Assembly: GCA_022565665.1 (NCBI GenBank) | Contig: JAIUMI010000005.1 | Location: 1 to 64,000 of the forward strand | Length of the DNA stretch: 64,000 nt | Reading direction: 5' to 3' | Source of the DNA: Glycocaulis sp. | GTDB lineage: Bacteria; Pseudomonadota; Alphaproteobacteria; Caulobacterales; Maricaulaceae | Shown here: piece by piece, positions 9,269 through 18,458 of the stretch | How positions within the stretch are numbered: the stretch's first letter is position 1 | Layout: each line of letters starts with the position of its first letter | Translations under genes and position numbers: made by a program | Notes under the pieces: model-generated | Told to the model about the DNA's origin: nothing | The model's input: only the letters and a program-made list of their open reading frames with translations | Databases searched by the model: none

Positions 9269-9769
9269 ATGATGGATCTGCATACCGAAACCTACATCGA
9301 AACCATTGACCCGCTGGAAAGCGTCGAGCAGGCGGTGATCGCCGAGCAATACGCCTATGAGCGCGACGATACAGAGCTGCACATGGCCGTGCCGGGCGAA
9401 TGGCGCGATCACCAGATCTGGTTCGCCTGGCGCCCGGAACTGGACGTGCTGCATGTGTGCGCCAGCCTTGAGCTGAAAACCCCGCCCGCGCGCTTCCGTG
9501 AAGTGTGCGAGCTGGTGGCAAGGCTCAATGAGCGCCTGTGGCTCGGGCATTTCGACGTGTGGGCCGAAGATGGCTCGGTGATCTTCCGCCACGCCCTGTC
9601 ACTGGCCGGTGGCGAGACCGTCAGCCCGGCGCAGGCCGCAGCCCTGATCGTCGCCGCGCGTGAGGCCGGTGAGCGGCTTTACCCGGCCTTCCACTATCTG
9701 GTCTGGGGCGGAAAGAGCGTAGAGGAGGCCGTGACGGCCGCCATGTTCGACACGGCGGGCGAGGCCTAG
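9269..9769 (+). CDS. YbjN-domain protein
   Basis: A 166-residue cytoplasmic protein with the beta-rich YbjN fold: hydrophobic strands LHMAVPGEW, IWFAWRPELDVLHVCASLEL and a terminal helical part (AAALIVAAREAGERLY). YbjN proteins resemble type III secretion chaperones in fold and have been linked to stress regulation in E. coli; the role here is unknown. The tandem ATGs at 9269 and 9272 follow a GAGGGAGG ribosome site. The stop is 10 bases from proC, so they are probably one operon, an arrangement common in alphaproteobacteria. Confidence 0.8.
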   Translation: MMDLHTETYIETIDPLESVEQAVIAEQYAYERDDTELHMAVPGEWRDHQIWFAWRPELDVLHVCASLELKTPPARFREVCELVARLNERLWLGHFDVWAEDGSVIFRHALSLAGGETVSPAQAAALIVAAREAGERLYPAFHYLVWGGKSVEEAVTAAMFDTAGEA

Positions 9770-9779
9770 ACACACTATC

Positions 9780-10646
9780 ATGCCCGCAAAGTCCGAGGTT
9801 ACAGGCAAGGTCGCGCTGATCGGCGCGGGCCATATGGGGGCCGCACTTGCAACGGGCTGGCTGCGGGCCCGCCGAGGCGGGCTGACGGCGGAAACGCTGG
9901 TCATCATTGATCCCAAACCTACAGAGGCCGTCGAGGCGCTGGCCGAACGCCATGGCGTTGCCGTCCTGCCTGAGCTGACAAAACGGGCCGCAGCGGACGT
10001 GGACCGGGTCGTGCTGGCGGTAAAGCCGCAGGTCTTCGGGCAGATCGCCGGGAGCCTGCCTGCAAAGCTGCCATCAGGCGCGCTGATCATCTCCATTCTG
10101 GCCGGTATCGGCCTCAATACGCTGGGCCGTGCCTTTCCCGGCCATCCGATCGTGCGGGCCATGCCCAATACGCCGGGCGCCATTGGCAAGGGCATTACGG
10201 TCGGCATTTCCAATCACGACGCCGACGGGCCGGAATACCGGGCCGCTGCCGAGACACTGCTGAAAGTGACCGGCGCGTTCGAGTGGGTTGAAGAAGAGCG
10301 GATGATGGATGCGGTCACCGCCGTTTCCGGTTCCGGCCCGGCCTATGTCTTCCTGATGTGCGAGGCGCTGGCGCGCGCAGGCGAGGCGGAGGGGCTGCCC
10401 CCCGCACTGGCCGAGAAGCTGGCCGTCGCCACCGTGGCAGGCGCGGGCGCGCTGCTGGAAGAAGGCCACAAGCGCAAATCGGCCGATGCCGCCGCCCTGC
10501 GCCGTCAGGTCACCTCGCCCGGTGGCACCACCCAGGCCGCAATGGATGTACTGATGGGCGGAGGCGGGCTTCCCATGCTGATCCGCAATGCGGTCTCGGC
10601 CGCCGAACGCCAGGCCCGCAAGCTCGGCGGATCGATGCAGTTCTAG
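9780..10646 (+). CDS. proC: Pyrroline-5-carboxylate reductase
   Basis: Final step of proline synthesis: reduces pyrroline-5-carboxylate with NAD(P)H. The 288-residue protein has the N-terminal Rossmann motif GAGHMGAALATGW (about residues 13-25), the conserved AVKPQ and RAMPNTP segments, and the C-terminal dimerisation and substrate domain with AVSGSGPAYVF and RRQVTSPGGTTQAA. It ends 3 bases from the stop of the convergent sensor kinase gene. Confidence 0.95.
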   Translation: MPAKSEVTGKVALIGAGHMGAALATGWLRARRGGLTAETLVIIDPKPTEAVEALAERHGVAVLPELTKRAAADVDRVVLAVKPQVFGQIAGSLPAKLPSGALIISILAGIGLNTLGRAFPGHPIVRAMPNTPGAIGKGITVGISNHDADGPEYRAAAETLLKVTGAFEWVEEERMMDAVTAVSGSGPAYVFLMCEALARAGEAEGLPPALAEKLAVATVAGAGALLEEGHKRKSADAAALRRQVTSPGGTTQAAMDVLMGGGGLPMLIRNAVSAAERQARKLGGSMQF

Positions 10647-10649
10647 CGG

Positions 10650-11963
10650 TTAAGCCGGGATCCACAGGATCGCACGCAGGCCACCTGCCGGCGCGTCGCC
10701 CAATGCCACATCGCCGCCATGGGCGCGCGCCGCATCGCGGGCAATGGCCAGGCCCAGCCCTACACCCTTCCGGTTGGCATTGCGCGACGGATCAAGCCGG
10801 TTGAACGGCTTGAAGGCTTCCTCGTGCTGCTCGCCGGGAATGCCGGGACCGTCATCATCGATGCGGAACTCGATCCGCCCGCCCGTATCGACCAGCGACA
10901 GCGACACCTGCTCGCCGTGCGAGAGTGCATTGTCGACGAGATTGGCGAGCGCCCGGCGCAGCGTGCCCGCCCGCACCTCGCGGGTGAGCCTTGCGGGCAG
11001 GTCAAGACCGATCTCGCGGCCCGCCCGCGCGGCATTGGCCGCGACCTCACGCGCCAGCGCGGCAAGATCTTCTGCCGTACTCTCCTCCCCGCTCTGGCCG
11101 CGCGCGAATGAGAGATACTCCTCAAGAGCGGCTTCCATTTCCGCAATATCGGCAATGGCGTCCGCGCGTTCAGGGCTGTCCGGCATCAGGGCAAGCTGCA
11201 GGCGAAGACGCGTCAGCGGCGTGCGCAGATCATGGCTGACACCGGCCAGAAGCGCCGTGCGCTGCTCCACATAGCGTGTCAGCCGCTCGCGCATATCGAT
11301 GAAGGCGGTCGCCGCCTGTCGCACCTCACGCGCGCCAGCGGGTTTGAAATGGGCCGTATCCTGCCCCCGGCCAAACGCTTCGGCCGCGGCGGCAAGGCGC
11401 TGGATGGGCTTGGCCTGATTGCGGATGAAGATGAGCGACACGGCCGTCAGAAGGGTCGAGGCACCGACAATCCACAGAATGAAGATATGACCCGTGGTCG
11501 CAAAGGCGCGCTCACGCGAGGCGATGAATCGCAACACGCCTCCGTTCACCTGCACCCGTATGTCGACATACTCGGGATAGCGCGTGGTATCGAACCAGAA
11601 ATCATTGTCCAGCCGCGATGAGAGTGCCCGGCGCAAGGAGCGGTCAAGCGCCCGGAAGAAGGCCGTGCGGCGCGTCTGCGGCAACACATCGCCCTCGCGC
11701 AGATCGACCGACAGCCCCACCGTCTGAAACGCCAGATTGGCCAGCGGATCAAACCCCTCCGGTCCGGAGCGTTCATAGAGCGCCGTGATCATCGCCACAT
11801 CGCCGGCCACGCTTTCAGACAGGCGCGAGGTCACTGTCTGCCAGTGTTCCTCGAAAAAGGACCAGGTGACGGCGATCTGCATCATCGCGACCGGCAGAAC
11901 GATGATCAGAAGGGAGCGCCCGAACAGGCTGGTGGGCAGGTAGCGCTTGATGGAAAAGCCCAT
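10650..11963 (-). CDS. EnvZ-type sensor histidine kinase
   Basis: A 437-residue membrane kinase: one N-terminal TM helix (about 15-35), a periplasmic domain of about 120 residues, a second TM helix (about 157-178), HAMP linker, HisKA with the phosphorylated His in VSHDLRTPLTRLRLQL, and an HATPase domain with N box NLVDNALSHG, G1 DDGPGIP and G2 GVGLGLAIARD. This is the EnvZ order and length. It lies 3 bases after the OmpR-type regulator, its certain partner. The input signal cannot be told from the sequence. Confidence 0.9.
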   Translation of the reverse strand: MGFSIKRYLPTSLFGRSLLIIVLPVAMMQIAVTWSFFEEHWQTVTSRLSESVAGDVAMITALYERSGPEGFDPLANLAFQTVGLSVDLREGDVLPQTRRTAFFRALDRSLRRALSSRLDNDFWFDTTRYPEYVDIRVQVNGGVLRFIASRERAFATTGHIFILWIVGASTLLTAVSLIFIRNQAKPIQRLAAAAEAFGRGQDTAHFKPAGAREVRQAATAFIDMRERLTRYVEQRTALLAGVSHDLRTPLTRLRLQLALMPDSPERADAIADIAEMEAALEEYLSFARGQSGEESTAEDLAALAREVAANAARAGREIGLDLPARLTREVRAGTLRRALANLVDNALSHGEQVSLSLVDTGGRIEFRIDDDGPGIPGEQHEEAFKPFNRLDPSRNANRKGVGLGLAIARDAARAHGGDVALGDAPAGGLRAILWIPA

Positions 11964-11966
11964 GGC

Positions 11967-12683
11967 CTACCTCGCCAGCTCGCTGTCAAAGACCGGATCG
12001 GCCACCAGCTTGTAGCCCTCGCCGCGCACCGTCTGCAGGAATACCGGGTCCTTGGGATCATCCTCGATCTTGCGGCGCAGGCGTGTCATCTGGACGTCAA
12101 CCGCGCGTTCGCCCGCCCCGCCAGCAGCACGTTCCGACAGGGCCAGCCGGTCCACCGCCTCTCCGGCGGACTGGGCCAGCGCACCGAGAAGCGCCGCCTC
12201 GCCACCCGTCAGGCGCACCCGCGCCTCTCCCCGGGTCAGCTGGCCAGCCTCGATATCAAATACCCATTCTCCGAAGCGGACACGGCGCGCGGCCTGCTTT
12301 CTGGGCATCACACGGCGCAATATGGCCTGCACGCGCAGGATAAGCTCTTCAGGTTCGAAGGGCTTGGCAAGATAATCATCAGCGCCCAGCGACAGCCCCT
12401 TGATACGGTCCTCCGGCTCGCCGCGCGCGGTCAGCAGCAGGATCGGGCAGTCATGGTTCTTGCGCACTTCGCTGGTCAGTTCGAACCCGTCCATGCCCGG
12501 CATCATCACATCAAGGATGAGAAGATCGAAGGCCAGCGACCGCAGCATGGCGAGCGCCTTGGCGGCGTCAGGCGCGGCCGACACGCGAAAGCCCCGCTCA
12601 CGCAGGAAGCGGGTGAGCAGCGTGCGGATGCGGTCATCGTCATCGACGACGAGGATATGGGTTTCGGCTGGCAGTCCGGTCAT
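11967..12683 (-). CDS. OmpR-family response regulator
   Basis: A 238-residue two-domain regulator: receiver with the acidic pocket VVDDDD at residues 12-17, phosphoacceptor Asp58 in LLILDVMMPGMDG and the conserved Lys in LAKPFEPEEL, then a winged-helix DNA-binding domain (about 140-235, VDVQMTRLRRKIEDDP, TVRGEGYKL). It precedes the EnvZ-type kinase in the same operon. The start used has an AGGA directly abutting the ATG, which is too close for an ideal ribosome site. Confidence 0.92.
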   Translation of the reverse strand: MTGLPAETHILVVDDDDRIRTLLTRFLRERGFRVSAAPDAAKALAMLRSLAFDLLILDVMMPGMDGFELTSEVRKNHDCPILLLTARGEPEDRIKGLSLGADDYLAKPFEPEELILRVQAILRRVMPRKQAARRVRFGEWVFDIEAGQLTRGEARVRLTGGEAALLGALAQSAGEAVDRLALSERAAGGAGERAVDVQMTRLRRKIEDDPKDPVFLQTVRGEGYKLVADPVFDSELAR

Positions 12684-12767
12684 TCCTGATGCGCTCGCTC
12701 AAGCGGTAGGCGCCAAGGATGGACCGGATTGCCTGCGGCTCAAAGTGGCAGTCTGTTTCAGCCCGTT

Positions 12768-14129
12768 TCAGGCTGCGCGGATACGGCTGAGGAAGCGTTC
12801 CACATCGCCCCGCAGCTGTTCGGCCTGACGGCCCAGCTCCCCGGCGGCGTTGACCACAGCACCGGCGGACTGGCTGGTTTCCTGCGCGCCCGCCAGCACC
12901 TCGGTGATGGTTTGCGAGACAAGGCCGGAGCTTTCCGCCGTCTGGTTGGTGTTGCGCTCAATCTCGGCGGTAGCCGCGCTCTGCTCTTCGACCGCAGCCG
13001 AGATGGAGGCGGACACGCCCGTCACCTGCTCGATGGACCCCGACACCGCCTCAATGGCTTTCACCGCCGCTGCGACCACCTCCTGCACATTATTGATCTG
13101 GCTGGAGATTTCCTCGGTCGCCTTCGCCGTCTGGGCGGCAAGCGACTTCACCTCGCTGGCGACAACCGCAAAGCCCTTGCCGGCCTCTCCTGCGCGGGCC
13201 GCCTCGATCGTCGCGTTGAGCGCCAGAAGGTTCGTCTGCTCGGCAACGTTCTCGATCAGGCTGACAATCGTGCCGATCTTCTCCGCCGCAGCTGCGAGCT
13301 CCGACATGGTGGTGCCGGTGCGCCGGGCATCTTCGGACGCCTGTGAGGAAGCACCCGCCGCTTCGCCCGCCCGCTCGGAAATCTCGCCAATGGCGCGCGT
13401 CAGTTCGCCCGCCGCCTGCGCGACAGTGCGTGCTGCGGTGCTGGCCTGTTCTGATGCCGCCGCCACGGAGGAGGAGCGTTCGCTGGTCCCTTCGGCGGTT
13501 TTGGCCATCGTTCTGGCGGTCACCGACAGCTCCTCGGATGCCGCCGCGACCGACTGCACAATCGCCGACACGGTCTTCTCGAACTCGTCGGCCAGCTGGT
13601 TGCGCTCTTCGGCCTTGGTACGCTCGGCGCAGGCCTCGATGGTCGACATGCACAGATCCATGTCCAGCATGGTGGCCTTGACCAGCGTATCGAGAACGGC
13701 TTCGAGCTCCTGCTCCCTGGCCTTGTTGCGGATGAAACCCTTGCCCGACAGCGAACGGCGCGCGATCGCGCGCACCAGCCCGCCAAGGATTTTCGCATAG
13801 CCGCCAAAATACCAGGCCGGCTTCAGACCAAGCCGTGCATGTGTCTCGCCAATGCGCTGGACCGACTGGAGATAATCCTGCCCGTAACTGGCGTCACAGA
13901 TTCGCAGCCAGTGCTCCAGCTGCTTCTGGCGCGCATGGGCGCGCATCTGCGCGTCCTTGAACAGCTCATCGACCTCCGGATGCCTGGAAATGTCGAGATA
14001 GAACTGATCGAGAATCGCCGGCAGCTCGGCCTCCACCAGCGGCTTTGCAGCGCGCAGACGGGCCCGGTCGGCTTCTGAAAAGTTCAGAAATTCAAAACGT
14101 TCGCTCAAGTCGGTAACCGCAATGCTCAT
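12768..14129 (-). CDS. Globin-coupled methyl-accepting chemotaxis transducer (HemAT-like)
   Basis: A 453-residue soluble chemoreceptor. Residues 1-165 form a protoglobin-type heme sensor: His97 in [19 protein letters not shown] fits the proximal heme ligand and Tyr44 (FYLDI) the distal ligand seen in HemAT. Residues about 200-445 are an MCP signalling domain with the invariant hairpin [15 protein letters not shown]. No TM helix is present, so it acts in the cytoplasm, most likely in aerotaxis or gas sensing. It lacks a C-terminal pentapeptide for CheR/CheB tethering. GGAG lies 7 bases before the ATG. A CtrA-type site lies about 70 bases upstream. Confidence 0.93.
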   Translation of the reverse strand: MSIAVTDLSERFEFLNFSEADRARLRAAKPLVEAELPAILDQFYLDISRHPEVDELFKDAQMRAHARQKQLEHWLRICDASYGQDYLQSVQRIGETHARLGLKPAWYFGGYAKILGGLVRAIARRSLSGKGFIRNKAREQELEAVLDTLVKATMLDMDLCMSTIEACAERTKAEERNQLADEFEKTVSAIVQSVAAASEELSVTARTMAKTAEGTSERSSSVAAASEQASTAARTVAQAAGELTRAIGEISERAGEAAGASSQASEDARRTGTTMSELAAAAEKIGTIVSLIENVAEQTNLLALNATIEAARAGEAGKGFAVVASEVKSLAAQTAKATEEISSQINNVQEVVAAAVKAIEAVSGSIEQVTGVSASISAAVEEQSAATAEIERNTNQTAESSGLVSQTITEVLAGAQETSQSAGAVVNAAGELGRQAEQLRGDVERFLSRIRAA

Positions 14130-14197
14130 GGGAACACTCCACCCTCCAGGGCGACCACGGGAACTTCAGCCGCCATGGTGAAGAAACCATGAACCGG

Positions 14198-14212
14198 TTA
14201 ACTGCCACTTAA
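14198..14212 (-). promoter_or_regulatory. CtrA-type binding site before the chemoreceptor gene
   Basis: On the minus strand the sequence reads TTAA-GTGGCAG-TTAACC, an exact TTAA-N7-TTAA(C) CtrA box, 69 bases upstream of the transducer ATG. CtrA is the master cell-cycle and motility regulator of Caulobacterales and relatives, and chemotaxis genes are classic targets. In a region this GC-rich a chance match in a 100-base gap is unlikely. Confidence 0.65.
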
Positions 14213-14229
14213 ACGAGTAACTGATCCAA

Positions 14230-14820
14230 CTACTGGCGGCTGAGCGCCGCCCGGAGATAGGGCCAGGCGCTCCAGGCCGAGAGCGCGGCAGCGAGCCATA
14301 CCCCGCCCACCCAGATGTAGAACCAGCGCCCCACATCATGCAGGCCGGCCACCACCAGCACGAAGGGCAGGGCAACCAGCAGCATGGTGAGTGCGGTCTT
14401 GGCCTTGGCCTCTGACGTAACGGCATAGGCACCCGGCGCACGCTTCGGCCCGGCAAGGCGCAGTCCCGTCACGCCGATATCGCGGGCAAGGATGATAGCC
14501 ACGGGCGCGGCCAGCCATGGATCGGTTCCGGAGATCAATACGAAGGCAACCAGATAGGATCCGGTCAGAACCTTGTCGGCTATCGGGTCGAGCAGCGCGC
14601 CAAGCGGGGTGACCGCATTCAGTCTTCGCGCCAGCCAGCCATCCAGCCAGTCGGTCAGAGCCGCCAGGGCGAGGACAATCCCCGAGGCGAGCCCATACAT
14701 GACCGCCTTTTCTTCAAGGAAGGCATCGGCGCTCTGAAGCAGCAGCCACGCGCCAAGAAGCCCGGCCAGCCCGCGAGACACGGTGATGAGGTTCGGAAGA
14801 TGGATGAGGAGCGCTCGCAT
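14230..14820 (-). CDS. pgsA: CDP-diacylglycerol--glycerol-3-phosphate 3-phosphatidyltransferase
   Basis: Integral-membrane enzyme making phosphatidylglycerol phosphate, the committed step to phosphatidylglycerol and cardiolipin. The 196-residue protein has about five hydrophobic helices and the CDP-alcohol phosphotransferase signature: DWLDGWLAR, then the glycine and the two aspartates in GALLDPIADK. I chose the ATG at 14818-14820, which has AGGCGG 5 bases upstream, over the GTG two codons earlier. It lies directly behind uvrC, a conserved pairing. Its product is the lipid donor used by Lgt. Confidence 0.92.
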   Translation of the reverse strand: MRALLIHLPNLITVSRGLAGLLGAWLLLQSADAFLEEKAVMYGLASGIVLALAALTDWLDGWLARRLNAVTPLGALLDPIADKVLTGSYLVAFVLISGTDPWLAAPVAIILARDIGVTGLRLAGPKRAPGAYAVTSEAKAKTALTMLLVALPFVLVVAGLHDVGRWFYIWVGGVWLAAALSAWSAWPYLRAALSRQ

Positions 14821-14829
14821 CGTCACCGC

Positions 14830-16737
14830 CTATTCGTGGAAATGGTCGTAAATCTTGCGAGCGAGCGCCCTGGAGACGCCTTCCACCGCCTCAAGGTCCG
14901 CCAGATTGGCCCGCGAGACCGCCCTTGCCGAGCCGAAATGTTTCAGAAGCGCGGCGCGGCGGGACGCCCCGATCCCGGCAATGTCATCCAGCGGGTTATC
15001 GCGCAGTGAGCGCTTGCGCGCCGCGCGGTGGCCGGTAATGGCAAAGCGGTGCGCCTCATCGCGCAGGCGTTGCAGATAGTAGAGCACAGGGTCATTGGCA
15101 GGCAGGCGGAAGGGGGCCTTGCCATGCATGTAGAAATCTTCGCGGCCTGCATTCCTGTCCGGTCCCTTGGCGATGGCCGCAAGCGGGATATCGGCCATGC
15201 CAAGCTCCTCCATCGCGGCTCTGGCTGCCGAGAGCTGACCCTTGCCGCCATCGACCAGAACGAGATCCGGCACCGGCGCGCCCTCCTCGCGTTCTTTCGC
15301 CAGCCTTGAAAAACGGCGGCGCAGCATGGCGGCCATCATGGCGAAATCGTCATTCGTGGCCGCATCGCCGCCCTTCATGTTGAAGCGCCGGTACTGAGCT
15401 TTCTCAAACCCTTCCGGGCCCGCCACGATCATCGCGCCCAGCGCATTGGAGCCCTGGATGTGGGAGTTGTCATAGACCTCGATCCGCTCCGGGCGGGCTT
15501 CAAGCCCGAACACGCGCGCGACGCCATCGAGAAGCTGGGCCTGGCTCTTGGACTCGGCCAGCCTGCGCCCCAGCGCCTCACGCGCATTGGTCATCGCCTG
15601 ATCGACGAGCTGCGTCTTGCCGCCGCGCTGGGGCTTGCGGATTTCCACCGCATGGCCCGCCCGCAAGGACAAGGCCTCGGCGAGCAGCCCGGATTGTTCC
15701 GGCGCGTGGGAGACAAGGATCAGCGCGGGCGCAGGCTTGTCCTCATAAAATTGCGCGATGAAGGCTTCGAGCACTTCAGACGGGCCGGCGTCGGCCTCAT
15801 GGCGCGGATAGAAGGCCCGGTTGCCCCAGTTCTGGCCCGCGCGAAAGAAGAAAATCTGCACGCAGCTCTTCCCGCCCTCCTGATGGACGGCGATCACGTC
15901 GGCTTCCTCGATGCCATCAGGATTGATGCCCTGACTGGTGGTGACGGCGGCAATCGCGCGCAAACGATCCCTAAGCCTTGCCGCGCGCTCAAAGTCCAAG
16001 GCTTCCGATGCCTCTTCCATCTCCGCCTGCAGGCGTTCGCGCAAAGCGCCGGAGCGCCCGCGCAGGAACTCGCGTGCTTCGACGACCAGTTCATCATAGC
16101 GTTCAGGCGTTATCAGATCGACGCACGGGCCTGCACAGCGCTTGATCTGATAGAGCATGCAGGGGCGCGTGCGTGCCTCGTAAACGCTGTCGGTGCAGGT
16201 ACGCAGGAGGAATGCCTTCTGCAGCGTGTTGAGCGTGTTGTTCACCGCGCCCGCCGAAGCGAAAGGCCCGAAATACTCCCCCTTCACCTTGCGTGCGCCG
16301 CGATGCTTCATCAGCTGGGCCGAGGCGTGCTCGGTGCGGATCAGGATGTAGGGGAAGGATTTGTCATCGCGCAAAATGATGTTGAAACGGGGCTTTAACC
16401 GCTTGATCAGATTGGCTTCCAGCAGCAGCGCCTCGGTCTCGGTCGCCGTGACGACAAACTCCATGCTGGCGGTCAACGCGATCATCAGCGCGATGCGGTT
16501 ATTGTGCCCGCCGGACTTGGCATAGCTGGAGACGCGCGCCTTTAGCTGGCGCGCCTTGCCGACATAGAGCACCTCGCCATCGGCGCCATACATGCGGTAG
16601 ACGCCCGGCTTCATGGGCAGGCGCTTCACATAATCGGCAATGATCTCAGGCCCTGTGCGTCCGCTCTCCGGCGCTGTCGGCGCGGAGAGCTGGGCCGCCA
16701 TGTCGGGCGGGGCATCGGGTTTGTCAGCACGGGCCAT
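14830..16737 (-). CDS. uvrC: Excinuclease ABC subunit C
   Basis: Makes the 3' and 5' incisions of nucleotide excision repair. The 635-residue protein has the GIY-YIG nuclease domain (about 35-115; [20 protein letters not shown]), a cysteine-bearing segment around 165-180 ([15 protein letters not shown]), the UVR motif (about 225-260), the UvrC RNase H-like domain ([29 protein letters not shown]) and C-terminal helix-hairpin-helix motifs ([18 protein letters not shown]). It is followed at 9 bases by pgsA. Confidence 0.96.
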   Translation of the reverse strand: MARADKPDAPPDMAAQLSAPTAPESGRTGPEIIADYVKRLPMKPGVYRMYGADGEVLYVGKARQLKARVSSYAKSGGHNNRIALMIALTASMEFVVTATETEALLLEANLIKRLKPRFNIILRDDKSFPYILIRTEHASAQLMKHRGARKVKGEYFGPFASAGAVNNTLNTLQKAFLLRTCTDSVYEARTRPCMLYQIKRCAGPCVDLITPERYDELVVEAREFLRGRSGALRERLQAEMEEASEALDFERAARLRDRLRAIAAVTTSQGINPDGIEEADVIAVHQEGGKSCVQIFFFRAGQNWGNRAFYPRHEADAGPSEVLEAFIAQFYEDKPAPALILVSHAPEQSGLLAEALSLRAGHAVEIRKPQRGGKTQLVDQAMTNAREALGRRLAESKSQAQLLDGVARVFGLEARPERIEVYDNSHIQGSNALGAMIVAGPEGFEKAQYRRFNMKGGDAATNDDFAMMAAMLRRRFSRLAKEREEGAPVPDLVLVDGGKGQLSAARAAMEELGMADIPLAAIAKGPDRNAGREDFYMHGKAPFRLPANDPVLYYLQRLRDEAHRFAITGHRAARKRSLRDNPLDDIAGIGASRRAALLKHFGSARAVSRANLADLEAVEGVSRALARKIYDHFHE

Positions 16738-16769
16738 GACCCAAGAGATAGGAGAGAATCGCGGCGGCG

Positions 16770-17189
16770 TCAGCGCCAGCGTTCATAGCTGACACCCACC
16801 GAGGCCGCGTCGTCGAGCGCGGTCAGCTTGTCGACGCTCAGTTTCAGCCGGGTGATGCGGGTATCGCGAAACAGCGTATTGGCGACCTCCTGCACCAGAT
16901 CTTCCAGCAGCTCGTGATGGCGCGCGGCAACCACCTGCCGGACCGTTTCGGCCAGCGCGGCATAATTCACCGCATGATCGAGATCGGCAGACGGCGCCAT
17001 GGCTTCGCTTGTCACTTCGGCTTCCAGCGAGATTTCAATCGGCTGGGTGCGGCCATGTTCGCTCTCATAGACGCCGACCATCGCCTCAAGGCGCAACTTC
17101 TCCACCCGCACGCTCAGCCGCTCCCCGGCCAGAGCGGGTTCGGCGCGCGGAACAGCGGCCGCGTCGGCGGGGGCGAGCGTCGGTTTCAT
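16770..17189 (-). CDS. folB: Dihydroneopterin aldolase family protein
   Basis: Cleaves dihydroneopterin to hydroxymethyl-dihydropterin and glycolaldehyde in folate synthesis; members of the family may instead epimerise (FolX). The 139-residue protein has the tunnel-fold signature [27 protein letters not shown], and the C-terminal [11 protein letters not shown] with the catalytic-site Glu region. The ATG at 17187-17189 has GGGAAG upstream; a longer frame adds residues unlike the family. It is in an operon-like pair with the PTPS-fold gene and divergent from a FolM-like reductase. Confidence 0.85.
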   Translation of the reverse strand: MKPTLAPADAAAVPRAEPALAGERLSVRVEKLRLEAMVGVYESEHGRTQPIEISLEAEVTSEAMAPSADLDHAVNYAALAETVRQVVAARHHELLEDLVQEVANTLFRDTRITRLKLSVDKLTALDDAASVGVSYERWR

Positions 17190-17226
17190 AAGAACTTCCC
17201 TGTCAGTGGCGACGGGCAAACATGCC

Positions 17227-17574
17227 TCAGACGAGTTCACGTACCACTTCATAGCCCAGAGTGGGCCGGGCAACCGAGACTTTTCTCAGCCGCGGCCAGA
17301 CGGGCATCAGCCGTTCGGCCACAAAGTCCGCAATCGCCTCCATGGACGGGCCGGAAAGCCCCTCGACCTCGTTGAGCAGCGCATGGTCCAGCGGCGCGGC
17401 AGCCGTGAGCAGATCATCGCGCAGACGGTCAAGGTCTTCCACATTCGGCTCGGCCTCCACCCAGGCACGCACCAGATAGGAATGGCCGTGAATCTGCCGG
17501 CGCGCGTCATCATCTGCCCCGAACGGGGTGAAGTGGGCGGCTTCGACATTGACCTGGGCGGAAATAAGCATCAT
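17227..17574 (-). CDS. 6-pyruvoyl-tetrahydropterin synthase/QueD-family protein lacking the catalytic Cys
   Basis: A 115-residue PTPS-fold protein. The zinc site is intact (His14 in EAAHF; His29 and His31 in IHGHSY) and Asp63-His64 of the catalytic relay is present (LDHALLNE). However, the Cys that lies four residues before HGH in QueD and PTPS is Arg25, and the usual C-terminal Glu of the pterin pocket (E-T-P/x-T) is not seen in SVARPTLGYEV. It is therefore unlikely to be ordinary QueD. Two adjacent ATGs start it. It is 37 bases upstream of folB and divergent from the FolM-like gene, suggesting pterin rather than queuosine metabolism. Confidence 0.75.
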   Translation of the reverse strand: MMLISAQVNVEAAHFTPFGADDDARRQIHGHSYLVRAWVEAEPNVEDLDRLRDDLLTAAAPLDHALLNEVEGLSGPSMEAIADFVAERLMPVWPRLRKVSVARPTLGYEVVRELV

Positions 17575-17603
17575 GGCGCGCGCTCTATAGTCGCTTGGGG
17601 CTT

Positions 17604-17620
17604 GCAAGGTAAGTCCTTGC
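17604..17620. promoter_or_regulatory. Inverted repeat in the divergent pterin-gene promoter region
   Basis: GCAAGG-TAAGT-CCTTGC is a 6-bp perfect inverted repeat with a 5-base spacer, midway between the divergent PTPS-like and FolM-like genes. It abuts a possible plus-strand promoter (TTGCGC 17617-17622, CTATAC 17641-17646, spacer 18). It could be an operator shared by both genes; this is inference. Confidence 0.35.
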
Positions 17621-17676
17621 GCACATATCGCGCACTTGCGCTATACCGGCGCGGCAGACACTCGCGGAGAGCGCAT

Positions 17677-18444
17677 ATGGCATCGGCAAAGGGCGTCGCC
17701 CTCATCACCGGCGGAGCAAAGCGGCTGGGCCGCGCCTTCTGCGAGGCGCTGGCCGAGGACGGCTATGACATCGCCGTGCATTACAACAGCTCTGACCGCG
17801 ACGCGCAGGGCCTGATTGATGCCCTGTCGGCAAACGGCGTGACGGCGCGCGCCTTTGGTGCCGACTTCTTCAACACAGAGGCGGTGGAGGCCCTGATACC
17901 GGCGGTGAACGCGGAAATGGGGCCGGTCAGCGTGCTGGTCAATTCCGCCTCCATCTTTGAAGAGGACAGCCATGCGGATGTGAACGCGGAAAGCTTCCGC
18001 CGCCATCTCGACGCCAACACGCTGGCGCCCGTTCTTCTATCGAAGGCGTTCGCAGCGCAGGCTCCGGACGGAGCGATGATCTTCAATCTGCTCGATTACA
18101 AGCTCTTCAATATCAACGCGGATTTTTATTCCTACACCATCTCCAAGGCCGCCCTGCATTCGGTTACGCAGATGCTGGCGCGCGCGCTCGCCCCGCGCGT
18201 GCGGGTCAATGGCGTCGCGCCGGGGCTCACCCTGCCGAGCCCCTATCACTCCGAGGACACGTTCAGGGCGCTGCATGACGACAACCCGCTGGCCTGCGGG
18301 CCGACGCCGGAGGATCTGGTACGCACGCTGCGCTGGTTCCTCGCCACGCCGTCAGTCTCCGGCCAGATCGTGTGCGTCGATGGCGGGCAGCATTTCGATC
18401 CGCGCCTGACGCGCGACGTGTTTGGTGCACTGAAAACAGATTAG
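17677..18444 (+). CDS. SDR oxidoreductase of the pteridine reductase/FolM type
   Basis: A 255-residue short-chain dehydrogenase. The cofactor motif is TGGAKRLG (residues 11-18), i.e. TGxxxRxG, which marks pteridine reductases (PTR1, FolM), instead of the usual TGxxxGxG. The catalytic set also fits PTR1: Asp140 where normal SDRs have Ser, then Tyr153 and Lys157, with the same 13- and 4-residue spacing as PTR1 D181/Y194/K198. It probably reduces a dihydropterin or dihydrofolate with NADPH. The ATG at 17677 follows GGAGA. It is divergent from the folB pair. Confidence 0.8.
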   Translation: MASAKGVALITGGAKRLGRAFCEALAEDGYDIAVHYNSSDRDAQGLIDALSANGVTARAFGADFFNTEAVEALIPAVNAEMGPVSVLVNSASIFEEDSHADVNAESFRRHLDANTLAPVLLSKAFAAQAPDGAMIFNLLDYKLFNINADFYSYTISKAALHSVTQMLARALAPRVRVNGVAPGLTLPSPYHSEDTFRALHDDNPLACGPTPEDLVRTLRWFLATPSVSGQIVCVDGGQHFDPRLTRDVFGALKTD

Positions 18445-18458
18445 TTACTCGACCTTCA

